A stretch of 41,755 nt of DNA, taken from assembly GCA_025929365.1 (NCBI GenBank), contig JAICMG010000008.1, positions 1 to 41,755 of the forward strand. Direction: 5' to 3'. Source of the DNA: Frankiaceae bacterium. Its GTDB lineage: Bacteria > Actinomycetota > Actinomycetes > JAFAQI01. Below are positions 20,272 to 28,012 of the stretch, piece by piece. A program made the translations under genes and the position numbers. Positions within the stretch are counted from its first letter, which is position 1. Each line of letters begins with the position of its first letter. Below the pieces are notes generated by a model, which was not told the DNA's origin, searched no databases, and saw only the letters and a program-made list of their open reading frames with translations.

Positions 20272-23200
20272 ATGCCGCCCCGACCCGGCTACCAGCACAT
20301 GCCGCCGCAGGTCGACCTGCCCGCGCTCGAGCACGAGGTGCTCACCCGCTGGCGGGAGCGCGACACCTTCGCCCGCAGCCTGGCTCAGACGGCCGACGGC
20401 GCGACCTGGACGTTCTACGAGGGCCCCCCGACCGCCAACGGCCGGCCCGGCACCCATCACGTCGAGGCGCGGGTCTTCAAGGACCTGTTCCCGCGCTACC
20501 AGACGATGCGTGGCCATCATGTGGAGCGCCGCGCCGGATGGGACTGTCACGGTCTCCCGGTGGAGCTCGAGGTCGAGAAGCGACTCGGCTTCTCGGGCAA
20601 GAACGACATCGAGGACTACGGCATCGAGGCGTTCAACGCCAAGTGCCGCGAGTCCGTCCTCGAGCACGTCGACACCTTCGCGCGGATGACCGAGCGCATG
20701 GGCTACTGGGTCGACCTCGACGCGGCGTACTGGACCATGGACCCGGCCTACGTCGAGAGCGTGTGGTGGTCGCTCAAGTGCATCTACGACAAGGGGCTGC
20801 TGGTCCAGGACTACCGCGTCACGCCGTACTGCCCGCGCTGCGGCACCGGCCTGTCCGACCACGAGGTGGCGCAGGGCTACCTCGACGTGACCGACCCGTC
20901 CGTCTACGTCCGGTTCCCCGTGACGAGTGGGCCGCTGGCGGAGCCGAACGCCTACGGGCGAAGCGTCGCGCTGCTGGTCTGGACGACGACCCCGTGGACG
21001 CTGGTCAGCAACACCGCCGTGGCGGTCAACCCGGCGGTGGCGTACGTCGTCGCCAGGCCGGCCGGTTCGGAGGAGCTGCTGGTCGTCGCCGAGCCGCTCG
21101 TGGGGCATGCGCTCGGTGACGGTGCCGAGATCCTCGAGCGGTTCGCGGGGACCGAGCTCGAGCACGTGACCTACTCGCGTCCGTTCGACCTGGTCGACAT
21201 CCCCGACTCGCACTTCATCGGGCTCGCGGACTACGTCACGGTCGAAGACGGGACGGGTCTCGTGCACCAGGCCCCCGCCTTCGGTGCCGACGACCTCGCG
21301 GTGGCGCGCCGTTACGGCTTGCCGGTCGTCAACCCGATCGAGGCCGACGGCCACTTCGCGACGGGTCTCCCGCTCGTCGGAGGGACCTTCTTCAAGGCGG
21401 CCGATCCGGCGATCGTCGCCGATCTCCGCGAGCGCGGGTTGCTCTACCGAAGCGAGGACTACACCCACTCGTATCCGCACTGCTGGCGGTGCGACACCGC
21501 ACTGATCTACTACGCGCTGCCCTCGTGGTACATCCGGACGACCGCGGTCAAGGACGCCCTGCTGCGCGAGAACGCCCGCACCGACTGGCACCCGGCGACC
21601 ATCAAGACCGGCCGCTACGGCGACTGGCTGAACAACAACATCGACTGGGCGCTGTCGCGCAACCGGTACTGGGGCACCCCGCTGCCGATCTGGCGTTGCG
21701 CGGACGAGCACCTCACCGTCGTCGGCTCGCTGGCCGAGCTGGGCGCGCTGGCCGGCGCGGACCTGTCGGGGCTCGACCCGCATCGGCCGTTCGTGGACGA
21801 CGTCGTGATCCGCTGCGCGACCTGCCAGGACGAGGCCCGCCGGGTGCCGGAGGTCATCGACTGCTGGTACGACGCGGGCTCGATGCCGTTCGCGCAGCAC
21901 CACTATCCGCACAAGCCCGGGTCGGTCGAGGCCTTCGAAGCCGCCTATCCCGCGCAGTTCATCTGCGAGGCACTCGACCAGACCCGCGGCTGGTTCTACA
22001 CGTTGATGGCGATCGGGACGCTCGTCTTCGACCGCTCGTCGTACGAGACCGTGCTCTGCCTCGGTCTCATCCTGGCCGAGGACGGCCGGCGGATGAGCAA
22101 GCACTTGGGGAACATCCTCGATCCGTTCGACCTCATGGAACGGCACGGCGCCGACGCGGTGCGGTGGTTCATGCTGGCCGGCGGCAACCCGTGGGCAGCA
22201 CGCCGCGTCGGCGACAAGATCCTCGACGAGGTCGTGCGCAAGGTCCTGCTGACGTACTGGAACACGGCGTCCTTCCACGTCCTGTACGCCCGGGCAAACG
22301 GGTGGACGCCGGCGGATGACGCGCCGGCGCCGGCGGACCGCCCGCTGCTCGACCGCTGGGCGCGCTCGGAGCTGCACCGCACCGTCGTCGAGGTCACCGC
22401 CGCGCTCGACGACTTCGACCCCACGCGTGCCGGACGGCGGCTCACCGAGTTCGTCGACGACCTGTCGAACTGGTACGTCCGCCGCTCGCGGCGACGCTTC
22501 TGGGACGGCGACCCGGCGGCGCTCGCGACGCTCGCCGAGTGCCTGGACGTCGTCACCCGGCTGCTCGCCCCGTTCGTGCCGTTCATCACCGATGAGGTCC
22601 ACGAGCGGCTGGTCCGCGACCTCGACCCGACCGCGCCGGACAGCGTGCACCTCGAGACGTGGCCCGCTGCCGACCCGACCGCGGTCGACGGAGCCCTCGC
22701 GGAGCAGATGTCCCTCGTCCGCAGGATCGTGGAGCTCGGCCGCTCGGCGCGGGCCGAGTCCGCGGTGCGGACCCGGCAGCCACTGGCGCGAGCCCTCGTC
22801 TCGGCTCCCGGTTGGGACCGACTGCCCGGCGAGCTCGTGGCGCACGTCGCGGACGAGCTCAATGCCCGGGTCGTCGAGCCTCTGGCTACGGCGGCAGACG
22901 GTGCCGGTGGCGCCGGAGGGCTGGTCGACGTCTCGGTCAAGGCCAACTTCCGCTCTCTGGGCAAGCGATTCGGCCCCCGCACGCCGCGGGTCGCCGCGGC
23001 GATTCAGGCGGCCGATGCGAGCGCGCTCGCCGCCGCGCTGCGCCACGCCGGCACCGCGACGGTCGACGTCGACGGCGAGAGCGTCGAGGTCGAACCGGAT
23101 GACGTGGTCACCAGTGAGACGCCCCGTGCGGGCTGGGCGGTCGCCACTGCCGGGCCTGAGACCGTCGCGCTCGATCTCGAGCTCGACGACGAGCTGCGCG

Positions 23201-23460
23201 CCGCCGGCATGGTGCGCGAGCTCGTGCGAAGCGTGCAGGAGGCTCGCAAGAGCCAGGGACTCGAGGTCACCGACCGGATCGAGCTGTGGTGGGAGTCCGA
23301 CGATGCGTCGGCGGCGGCGGCCGTCCGGGGCGCGGCCGACGCCCTTGCGGGTGAGGTGTTGGCAACGGACCTCACCGAAGGCCGGCCGGCGGCGCCGCTG
23401 GCAGACCACGCAGTGGTGGATCCACCGGTGCGCTTCTGGCTCCGTCAGGCCGGCGGGTGA
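20272..23460 (+). CDS. ileS: Isoleucyl-tRNA synthetase
   Basis: 1062 aa from ATG 20272, preceded by GGAGGA; the track start at 20137 lies inside the T-box and is rejected. Class I synthetase charging tRNA-Ile in the cytoplasm. The HIGH-equivalent is in YEGPPTANGRPGTHHVEARVF (residues 49-69) and the KMSKS-equivalent in GRRMSKHLGN near residue 606. The editing domain lies between them (TTTPWTLVSNTAVAVNP), and the anticodon-binding domain follows with LSNWYVRRSRRRFW. Length and the TANGxPGTHH form resemble the eukaryote-like type II class, which tends to tolerate mupirocin; that property is inference. It is the only synthetase in the window and is governed by the T-box just upstream. Confidence 0.97.
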   Translation: MPPRPGYQHMPPQVDLPALEHEVLTRWRERDTFARSLAQTADGATWTFYEGPPTANGRPGTHHVEARVFKDLFPRYQTMRGHHVERRAGWDCHGLPVELEVEKRLGFSGKNDIEDYGIEAFNAKCRESVLEHVDTFARMTERMGYWVDLDAAYWTMDPAYVESVWWSLKCIYDKGLLVQDYRVTPYCPRCGTGLSDHEVAQGYLDVTDPSVYVRFPVTSGPLAEPNAYGRSVALLVWTTTPWTLVSNTAVAVNPAVAYVVARPAGSEELLVVAEPLVGHALGDGAEILERFAGTELEHVTYSRPFDLVDIPDSHFIGLADYVTVEDGTGLVHQAPAFGADDLAVARRYGLPVVNPIEADGHFATGLPLVGGTFFKAADPAIVADLRERGLLYRSEDYTHSYPHCWRCDTALIYYALPSWYIRTTAVKDALLRENARTDWHPATIKTGRYGDWLNNNIDWALSRNRYWGTPLPIWRCADEHLTVVGSLAELGALAGADLSGLDPHRPFVDDVVIRCATCQDEARRVPEVIDCWYDAGSMPFAQHHYPHKPGSVEAFEAAYPAQFICEALDQTRGWFYTLMAIGTLVFDRSSYETVLCLGLILAEDGRRMSKHLGNILDPFDLMERHGADAVRWFMLAGGNPWAARRVGDKILDEVVRKVLLTYWNTASFHVLYARANGWTPADDAPAPADRPLLDRWARSELHRTVVEVTAALDDFDPTRAGRRLTEFVDDLSNWYVRRSRRRFWDGDPAALATLAECLDVVTRLLAPFVPFITDEVHERLVRDLDPTAPDSVHLETWPAADPTAVDGALAEQMSLVRRIVELGRSARAESAVRTRQPLARALVSAPGWDRLPGELVAHVADELNARVVEPLATAADGAGGAGGLVDVSVKANFRSLGKRFGPRTPRVAAAIQAADASALAAALRHAGTATVDVDGESVEVEPDDVVTSETPRAGWAVATAGPETVALDLELDDELRAAGMVRELVRSVQEARKSQGLEVTDRIELWWESDDASAAAAVRGAADALAGEVLATDLTEGRPAAPLADHAVVDPPVRFWLRQAGG

Positions 23461-23470
23461 GGTCGAGCGA

Positions 23471-23519
23471 CGGCCGTGAGACAGTTGGGCGGTCGGAGTG
23501 TTGATCCGCCAAACGGCCG
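23471..23519 (+). terminator. Nested hairpin after ileS, possible terminator
   Basis: CGGCCGT (23471-23477) pairs with ACGGCCG (23513-23519), and inside it GGCGG (23488-23492) pairs with CCGCC (23506-23510). It begins 10 bases after the ileS stop. No T-run follows. The rest of the 230-bp gap to the next gene shows no other structure I trust. Confidence 0.45.
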
Positions 23520-23690
23520 CATCGCCTACACCCGGCTACGCTGGGCTCGTCAGAAATTAACCCGTTCAGTCTAGTGATTCCGACGTGTCCTCTGGCCGAT
23601 GCTTAAGGTGCGTCATGTTAGATACCACCAGCGTGACGCGATTGGTGCATATCCAGCACCGGTCGCCTGGCCCGGATTCGGAGGTGCGAG

Positions 23691-24158
23691 GTGTCGCTGA
23701 CGCTGCTGAAGACGTCGGCTGACGGCTTGCGGCTCAAGACGGAAGCGGTTGCCCGCCCGGCGCTGACCAGTCAGGTTCGTCCTGCGCTGGTCCTGCCGGA
23801 GCTACAGGCCCGCGCCTTGCTTGATGCTGCTGCCCGCGAAGACGTCACCCAGGGCGGGCGGTTCTCGGCCGGCCCGGCCGGCATCCAGCTGTGGAGCGGC
23901 CCGTTCAACGGACCCGACGGCAGCCGCGGGACCGCGGTTCACCTGGGCTCGGTCGACTGGACCTACGACACGCCCGCGAAGCACTGGGCGCTGATCTACC
24001 GCGCGATGGTGACCCAGGAAGGCATCGAGGCGGGTGAGACCACCCTCTCGGTGCTCTGCCACGTCCTCGGCCTGACCGGGCTGTCCATCGAGGGCGACCG
24101 CGTTCAGCTTCCTACTCCCCCCGCGCGCGACCCGTTCCGCCGCACCGGCTCGGCCTGA
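23691..24158 (+). CDS. Small protein of unknown function
   Basis: 155 aa from GTG 23691, with GGAGG eight bases upstream. No signal peptide, membrane helix or familiar motif is visible. The first 45 residues look flexible and basic; the middle (AGIQLWSGPFNGPDGSRGTAVHLGSVDWTYDTPAKHWALIYRAMVT) looks like a compact beta-rich domain, and ETTLSVLCHVLGLTG is a likely helix. It is alone between ileS and a strong terminator, so it is probably transcribed by itself from the 230-bp gap upstream. I do not recognise the family. Confidence 0.72.
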   Translation: MSLTLLKTSADGLRLKTEAVARPALTSQVRPALVLPELQARALLDAAAREDVTQGGRFSAGPAGIQLWSGPFNGPDGSRGTAVHLGSVDWTYDTPAKHWALIYRAMVTQEGIEAGETTLSVLCHVLGLTGLSIEGDRVQLPTPPARDPFRRTGSA

Positions 24159-24177
24159 CCGCCGGACACCAGCCAAC

Positions 24178-24213
24178 GAAGAAGGCCCCCGCCATTCGGC
24201 GGGGGCCTTCTTC
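24178..24213. terminator. Perfect 16-bp stem terminator between convergent genes
   Basis: GAAGAAGGCCCCCGCC (24178-24193), loop ATTC, and the exact complement GGCGGGGGCCTTCTTC (24198-24213). It lies 19 bases after the plus-strand gene and 29 bases after the stop of the minus-strand gene, so it can stop both. The A-rich and T-rich ends of the stem give the U-rich 3' side in either direction. Confidence 0.92.
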
Positions 24214-24242
24214 ATTGCCGCGAGCGGCTGGACGCTCGGTCG

Positions 24243-24959
24243 TCAGCGAGCGGTCTTCTTGGCAGCGGTCTTCTTCGCCGCCGTCTTCTTGGCGGTCTTG
24301 GCCGCAGTCTTCTTGGCCGGCGCCGCCTTCTTCGCCGCAGCCTTGGCCGGAGCCGCCTTCTTCGCCGCAGTCTTCTTGGCCGGCGCCGCCTTCTTCGCCG
24401 CAGCCTTGGCCGGCGCCGCCTTCTTCGCCGCAGTCTTCTTGGCCGGAGCCGCCTTCTTCGCTGCGGTCTTCTTGGCGGTCGCGCTGTCCTGGTTGGCGAG
24501 ACGGGCCGGCAGGACGGCGCGTGGCCGGCCGGAGGTCGCGCCACGAAGCCTGCTCGAAGCAGGCGCGGACCCGGCGCGCACGGGACGACGGGTGGGAGTA
24601 GCCGGGCGACGTTCGACGACTCGCGCCGGAGCGGGCTCAGCGCGCTCCTCGAGCACCGCCGCGGTCGCCGCAGCCGCGGCCGCGCCGCCTGCCGCCGTCT
24701 CCGCCGCACGCCGACCGGCTGGGACCAGGGTCACGTCAGCCGGCTCCGCGGCCACGGCCGCGCCACCCCGAGGGGCAGCGGGTGTGAGAGAGGCGGCCGC
24801 GACCGGAACGTCACGGCGCTGGCGCACCCCGACGAGCAGGAACACGAACGACAGCACGCTGACGGCGATCGAGGCGTACACCCACGCCAGCGGGCCGAAC
24901 AACCCGATGACGAGGAACACAACCGCAATGAGCAGCAGGATCCCGCTGATGACGATCAC
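24243..24959 (-). CDS. Two-helix membrane protein with histone-H1-like Lys/Ala tail
   Basis: About 238 aa from GTG 24959, chosen for the GGAG eight bases upstream; the track start at 25067 adds a non-hydrophobic shadow. Two adjacent helices lie at the N terminus (VIVISGILLLIAVVFLVIGLFG, then AWVYASIAVSVLSFVFLLVGV). A low-complexity Ala/Pro/Arg linker of about 110 residues follows. The last about 75 residues are repeats of [26 protein letters not shown]. The tail is almost pure Lys, Ala, Thr and Pro like the H1/Hc1 nucleic-acid binders, so the protein could tether DNA to the membrane; that is inference. Gene follows divIVA in the same direction after 182 bp with no clear promoter. Confidence 0.78.
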   Translation of the reverse strand: MIVISGILLLIAVVFLVIGLFGPLAWVYASIAVSVLSFVFLLVGVRQRRDVPVAAASLTPAAPRGGAAVAAEPADVTLVPAGRRAAETAAGGAAAAAATAAVLEERAEPAPARVVERRPATPTRRPVRAGSAPASSRLRGATSGRPRAVLPARLANQDSATAKKTAAKKAAPAKKTAAKKAAPAKAAAKKAAPAKKTAAKKAAPAKAAAKKAAPAKKTAAKTAKKTAAKKTAAKKTAR

Positions 24960-25141
24960 GTCGTCGACTCCGTTTCCCTCATCGAGCTGGTGTGGTGGTG
25001 CGACGGCAGTCGCCGCGAACCCCAGGTATTTCTCGCGCTCCCGGTGATTCGCGGCAGTTGCGCACATCGTAGTGGCAGCACGAAGTCAGCAGACTAGTTG
25101 CCCCGCAATCGCGGTCCGGCCAACGACACGAGTGGCGATGC

Positions 25142-26368
25142 TCACGCCTGAGCAGGCGGTCCGCTCGGCGGATCGTCCTCCGGCTGCACCGGCTGGCTGA
25201 CGAACGTCGCCTGGCCCGGAGCTTGCGACGCGGGTGGTGCCAAGGACGGCACCGACGGGGCGGCGGCCCGCGGCGGCAGCTCGGCGGTCGGCGCGTCGGA
25301 TTCCGGCTGGCCAGGCGCTGACGCGGACGCCGCGGCCTCGGCGGCCTCGGCGAGCGCGGACCGGCCGTCGTCGGCCGGTCGCGGCGGCTGGCCGGGCTGG
25401 GCCTGCGGCGGCTGCGGCGGCGGCGCTGCCGATGCGGACGGCTGTCCCGGACCTGGCTGTCCCGGACCTGGCTGTCCCGGACCCGGCTGTCCCGGACCCG
25501 GCTGTCCCGGACCCGGCTGTCCCGGACCCGCCTGTCCCGGACCTGGCTGTCCCGGACCTGGCTGTGCCGGACCCTGACTTCCGGCAGGCGGAGCCACCGT
25601 GGGTGCCACGACGGGCGGAGGTCCGGCCGCGAAGGCGGAGGCGCTCGGCGGCCCGCCGGGACCGGCCGGTCCGGCCGGGGGCGCGTCCGCCGGCCGGGGG
25701 GTCTGCTGCACGGCAGGTGCCGGCGCACGAGGCGCTGGTGAAGCGGCCGGCAATGCGGGTTTGGGTGGCGCCGCGGGCTCGACGCTCGGCCTGGCGTCCA
25801 GGTCCTTGATCGAGGAGTCGAGGTAGGCCCGCAGCCGCGTGCGGAACTCCCGCTCGAAGCTGCGCAGCGCCACGATCTCGGCCTCGAGCGTCTTGCGGTC
25901 GTCCTCGAGCGTGGCGAGCCGGGTGTGGTGCGCGGCTTGGGCTTCGTGCTCCAGCGCCGCCGCCTTGAGCCGGGCGGAGTTGAGGATGCCTTCGGCCTCC
26001 GCATGGGCCTGTGCAATCGCTTCCTCTGCGGTCTTCTGCGCCAGCATCAGCGTCTTCAGCGCCGCGTCGCCGGTCTCCTCGTGCGCCGGAGCCGGCGGCC
26101 GGACCGGCACGGGCGGCGGGGGCGGCGGCGGCGGTGCGGCCGGCGGGGGCGTGGCCGCGGTCTGCGCCGGTGCGCTCGGTGGCGGCACCGGCGCCGCATG
26201 CGCCGCGCCCGCGACGGCCTGGCGAAGCGAGGTGTTCTCTGCGATCAGCCGGCGAAGCTCTTCCTCGATCTCGTCGAGGAAGTTGTCGACCTCCTCCTCG
26301 TCGTACCCGGACTTGAAGCGCACCACGGTGAACCGCTTGTTCTGGACGTCCTGTGGCGTGAGGGGCAT
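25142..26368 (-). CDS. divIVA: DivIVA/Wag31 polar-growth scaffold with Pro/Gly-rich repeat insert
   Basis: 408 aa. The N terminus MPLTPQDVQNKRFTVVRF...GYDEEEVDNFLDEIEEELRRLIAENTSLRQ is the DivIVA membrane-curvature-binding domain and first coiled coil. A Pro-rich linker (residues about 60-95) leads to a second long coiled coil (TLMLAQKTAEEAIAQAHAEAEGILNSARLKAAALEHEAQAAHHTRLATLE). The C-terminal half is low complexity and carries eight PGPGQ/AGPGQ pentapeptides encoded by a 15-bp tandem repeat. In actinobacteria this protein marks poles and directs wall synthesis. AAGGTGA lies ahead of the ATG. It is the usual neighbour of yggT and sepF and is larger than mycobacterial Wag31 because of the tail. 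Confidence 0.94.
   Translation of the reverse strand: MPLTPQDVQNKRFTVVRFKSGYDEEEVDNFLDEIEEELRRLIAENTSLRQAVAGAAHAAPVPPPSAPAQTAATPPPAAPPPPPPPPVPVRPPAPAHEETGDAALKTLMLAQKTAEEAIAQAHAEAEGILNSARLKAAALEHEAQAAHHTRLATLEDDRKTLEAEIVALRSFEREFRTRLRAYLDSSIKDLDARPSVEPAAPPKPALPAASPAPRAPAPAVQQTPRPADAPPAGPAGPGGPPSASAFAAGPPPVVAPTVAPPAGSQGPAQPGPGQPGPGQAGPGQPGPGQPGPGQPGPGQPGPGQPGPGQPSASAAPPPQPPQAQPGQPPRPADDGRSALAEAAEAAASASAPGQPESDAPTAELPPRAAAPSVPSLAPPASQAPGQATFVSQPVQPEDDPPSGPPAQA
25441..25576. repeat. 15-bp tandem repeat inside divIVA
   Basis: CTGTCCCGGACCYGG recurs every 15 bases from 25442: eight good copies and a ninth decayed one (CTGTGCCGGACC at 25562). Copies differ mainly by one C/T position and one G/C position. 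Because the period is a multiple of three, copy-number change keeps the frame and only lengthens or shortens the PGPGQ series. Confidence 0.97.
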
Positions 26369-26412
26369 CTGGAGGTCACCTTCGCGGGTTCGGGGAAGCG
26401 GGACGAGCGAGG

Positions 26413-26697
26413 TCAGGCGTACGGCGAGAGGACGGCGATCAGGGCATATGCGGCGATGAACAGGACGATGAAGGACAGGTCGATCGACACCTGCCCGAGC
26501 CGCAGCGGCGGAATCACCCGGCGCAACGCCTTCAAGGGCGGGTCAGTCGCGGAGTACGCGAGCTCGAGCACGGCGGCGACGGCACCGCTCGGGCGGTAGC
26601 TGCGGGCGAACATCATCACGTAGTCCATGATCAGCCGCACGAACAGCAGGCCGACGACCGCCCACAGCACGTAGATCCCGATGATCGCCGCGATCAT
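26413..26697 (-). CDS. YggT-family membrane protein
   Basis: 94 aa with two hydrophobic regions (IAAIIGIYVLWAVVGLLFVRLIMDYVMMF and IDLSFIVLFIAAYALIAVL) around the family block TDPPLKALRRVIPPLRLGQVSIDLS. The gene is nearly always found between sepF and divIVA in actinobacteria, as here (Rv2146c position in mycobacteria). Its role is poorly understood; the neighbours suggest septum or polar-envelope work. It starts 13 bases after the sepF stop, without a clear ribosome binding site. Confidence 0.92.
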   Translation of the reverse strand: MIAAIIGIYVLWAVVGLLFVRLIMDYVMMFARSYRPSGAVAAVLELAYSATDPPLKALRRVIPPLRLGQVSIDLSFIVLFIAAYALIAVLSPYA

Positions 26698-26710
26698 TTG
26701 GCGGCCATTC

Positions 26711-27196
26711 TCAAGACTGGTTGAAGAAGCCAGCCCCCGCCAGCCGAGACTTGTCCTCGGCGGTGATCTCGACGTTGGCCGGGGTCAGCAAGAAGACCTT
26801 CTGGGTGACCCGCTCGATGCTGCCGTGGCGGCCGAAGACCAGACCCGCAGCGAAGTCGACGAGTCGCTTCGCGTCGGAGTCCTCCATGTCGGTGAGGTTC
26901 ATGATGACCGGGGTGCCGTCACGGAAGTGCTCACCGATCACCCGTGCCTCGTTGTAGTTGCGCGGGTGCACGGTCGTGATCCGGTAGGCCTCGAGGGCGT
27001 CGATCGGCTCCGGGCGGGGCGTGGCGGAGGCCCGGTCGGCGCGCTCGTCGGGACGGGTCACCCGCAGTACGGGCTCCTCGGCACGCCGAACGACATGGGC
27101 GCGCTCGTCGAAGCCGCCCTCGTCGTACTCGCCGTCGAACTCCTCGTCTTCGACGAGGCCGAGATAGACGGCCATCTTGCGCATTGCGCCGGCCAT
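26711..27196 (-). CDS. sepF: SepF, FtsZ membrane anchor
   Basis: 161 aa. The start is the ATG at 27196 because GGAGGACCTCGC precedes it; two further Mets follow (MRKMAVYLGLVEDEEF). The N-terminal amphipathic helix (MRKMAVYLGL) binds membrane. An acidic linker follows, and then the SepF core: ITTVHPRNYNEARVIGEHFRDGTPVIMNLTDMEDSDAKRLVDFAAGLVFGRHGSIERV, ending in VFLLTPANVEIT. SepF polymerises and tethers the FtsZ C-terminal peptide. Actinobacteria lack FtsA/ZipA, making SepF the main anchor. It lies three genes downstream of ftsZ, in the same direction. Confidence 0.96.
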   Translation of the reverse strand: MAGAMRKMAVYLGLVEDEEFDGEYDEGGFDERAHVVRRAEEPVLRVTRPDERADRASATPRPEPIDALEAYRITTVHPRNYNEARVIGEHFRDGTPVIMNLTDMEDSDAKRLVDFAAGLVFGRHGSIERVTQKVFLLTPANVEITAEDKSRLAGAGFFNQS

Positions 27197-27256
27197 GCGA
27201 GGTCCTCCGGTCGTTCGGTCGCTCGGGCGGCGGGGCGCGCGAGCATTGGATCAAGG

Positions 27257-28012
27257 CTAGCCGACAACAGCCTCGCGACGGCCGAGCAACGCGGTTCCGA
27301 CACGCAGGTGTGTCGCGCCGTTGGCGACGGCCGCCTCGAGGTCGCCGCTCATCCCCGCCGACAGCATCGTCGCGCCGGGGAAGGCGGCCCTGACCTGCAT
27401 CGATAGCGACGCCAACGCCCGATACGGCGGACCCGGATCGGCGCCGTGAGGAGCGATTGCCATCAGTCCGGCGAACCGCAGCCCCGCCGTGGTGGCGATC
27501 CGCTCCCCCAAATCGATGACGGCGTCGGGGGCGGCGCCGCCCCTGCTCGTCGAACCCGGTGCCGTCGAGCCGGGCGGATCGAGCGACACCTGCACAAGCA
27601 CGTCGATCTCGCGGCTCGCCCGCTCCGCCGCGGCACCGAGCGCGGTTGCCAGCTCGGGCCGGTCGACCGAGTGCACGACGTCGGCGTACGTCGCCACCGA
27701 GCGGCACTTGCGCCGCTGCAGCTGCCCGATGAAGTGCCAGCGAAGTCCGAGGGCCACCGTCCCGGCGGCCGACGGCGAGCAGAGCTCGACGTGCTTGGCC
27801 ACGGCCTCCTGGTCGCGGTTCTCGCCGATGTCGACCACCCCGAGGTCGGCCAGCAGCGCGACATCGGAGGCTGGATAGGTCTTCGTGACGGCGATCAGCG
27901 TCAGCTCGGCGGGATCCCTCCCGGCGGCGCGGGCAGCGGAAGCGATCCGGGCGCGAACCCGCTCGAGGTTGGCGGCGAGCTCGGCAGGCCGGCCCGACGC
28001 GGGGTCAGCCAT
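27257..28012 (-). CDS. YggS-family pyridoxal-phosphate homeostasis protein
   Basis: 251 aa fold-type III PLP protein. AVTKTYPASDVALLADLG carries the cofactor lysine; DIGENRDQEAVAKH, WHFIGQLQRRKCRSV, LVQVSLD and GLMAIAPHG are family blocks; MLSAGMSGDLEAAVANGATHLRVGTALLG binds the phosphate. These proteins buffer free PLP and affect amino-acid balance rather than catalyse a known reaction. Its start overlaps the pgeF stop by eight bases (ATGGCTGA). Conserved between pgeF and sepF in actinobacteria. Confidence 0.95.
   Translation of the reverse strand: MADPASGRPAELAANLERVRARIASAARAAGRDPAELTLIAVTKTYPASDVALLADLGVVDIGENRDQEAVAKHVELCSPSAAGTVALGLRWHFIGQLQRRKCRSVATYADVVHSVDRPELATALGAAAERASREIDVLVQVSLDPPGSTAPGSTSRGGAAPDAVIDLGERIATTAGLRFAGLMAIAPHGADPGPPYRALASLSMQVRAAFPGATMLSAGMSGDLEAAVANGATHLRVGTALLGRREAVVG

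Noticed and set aside
19846-23409. 1187-aa minus-strand ORF covering ileS
   Set aside because: Antisense shadow of ileS caused by high third-position GC; composition is Arg/Asp/Val-rich with no domain, while the plus frame is a complete IleS.
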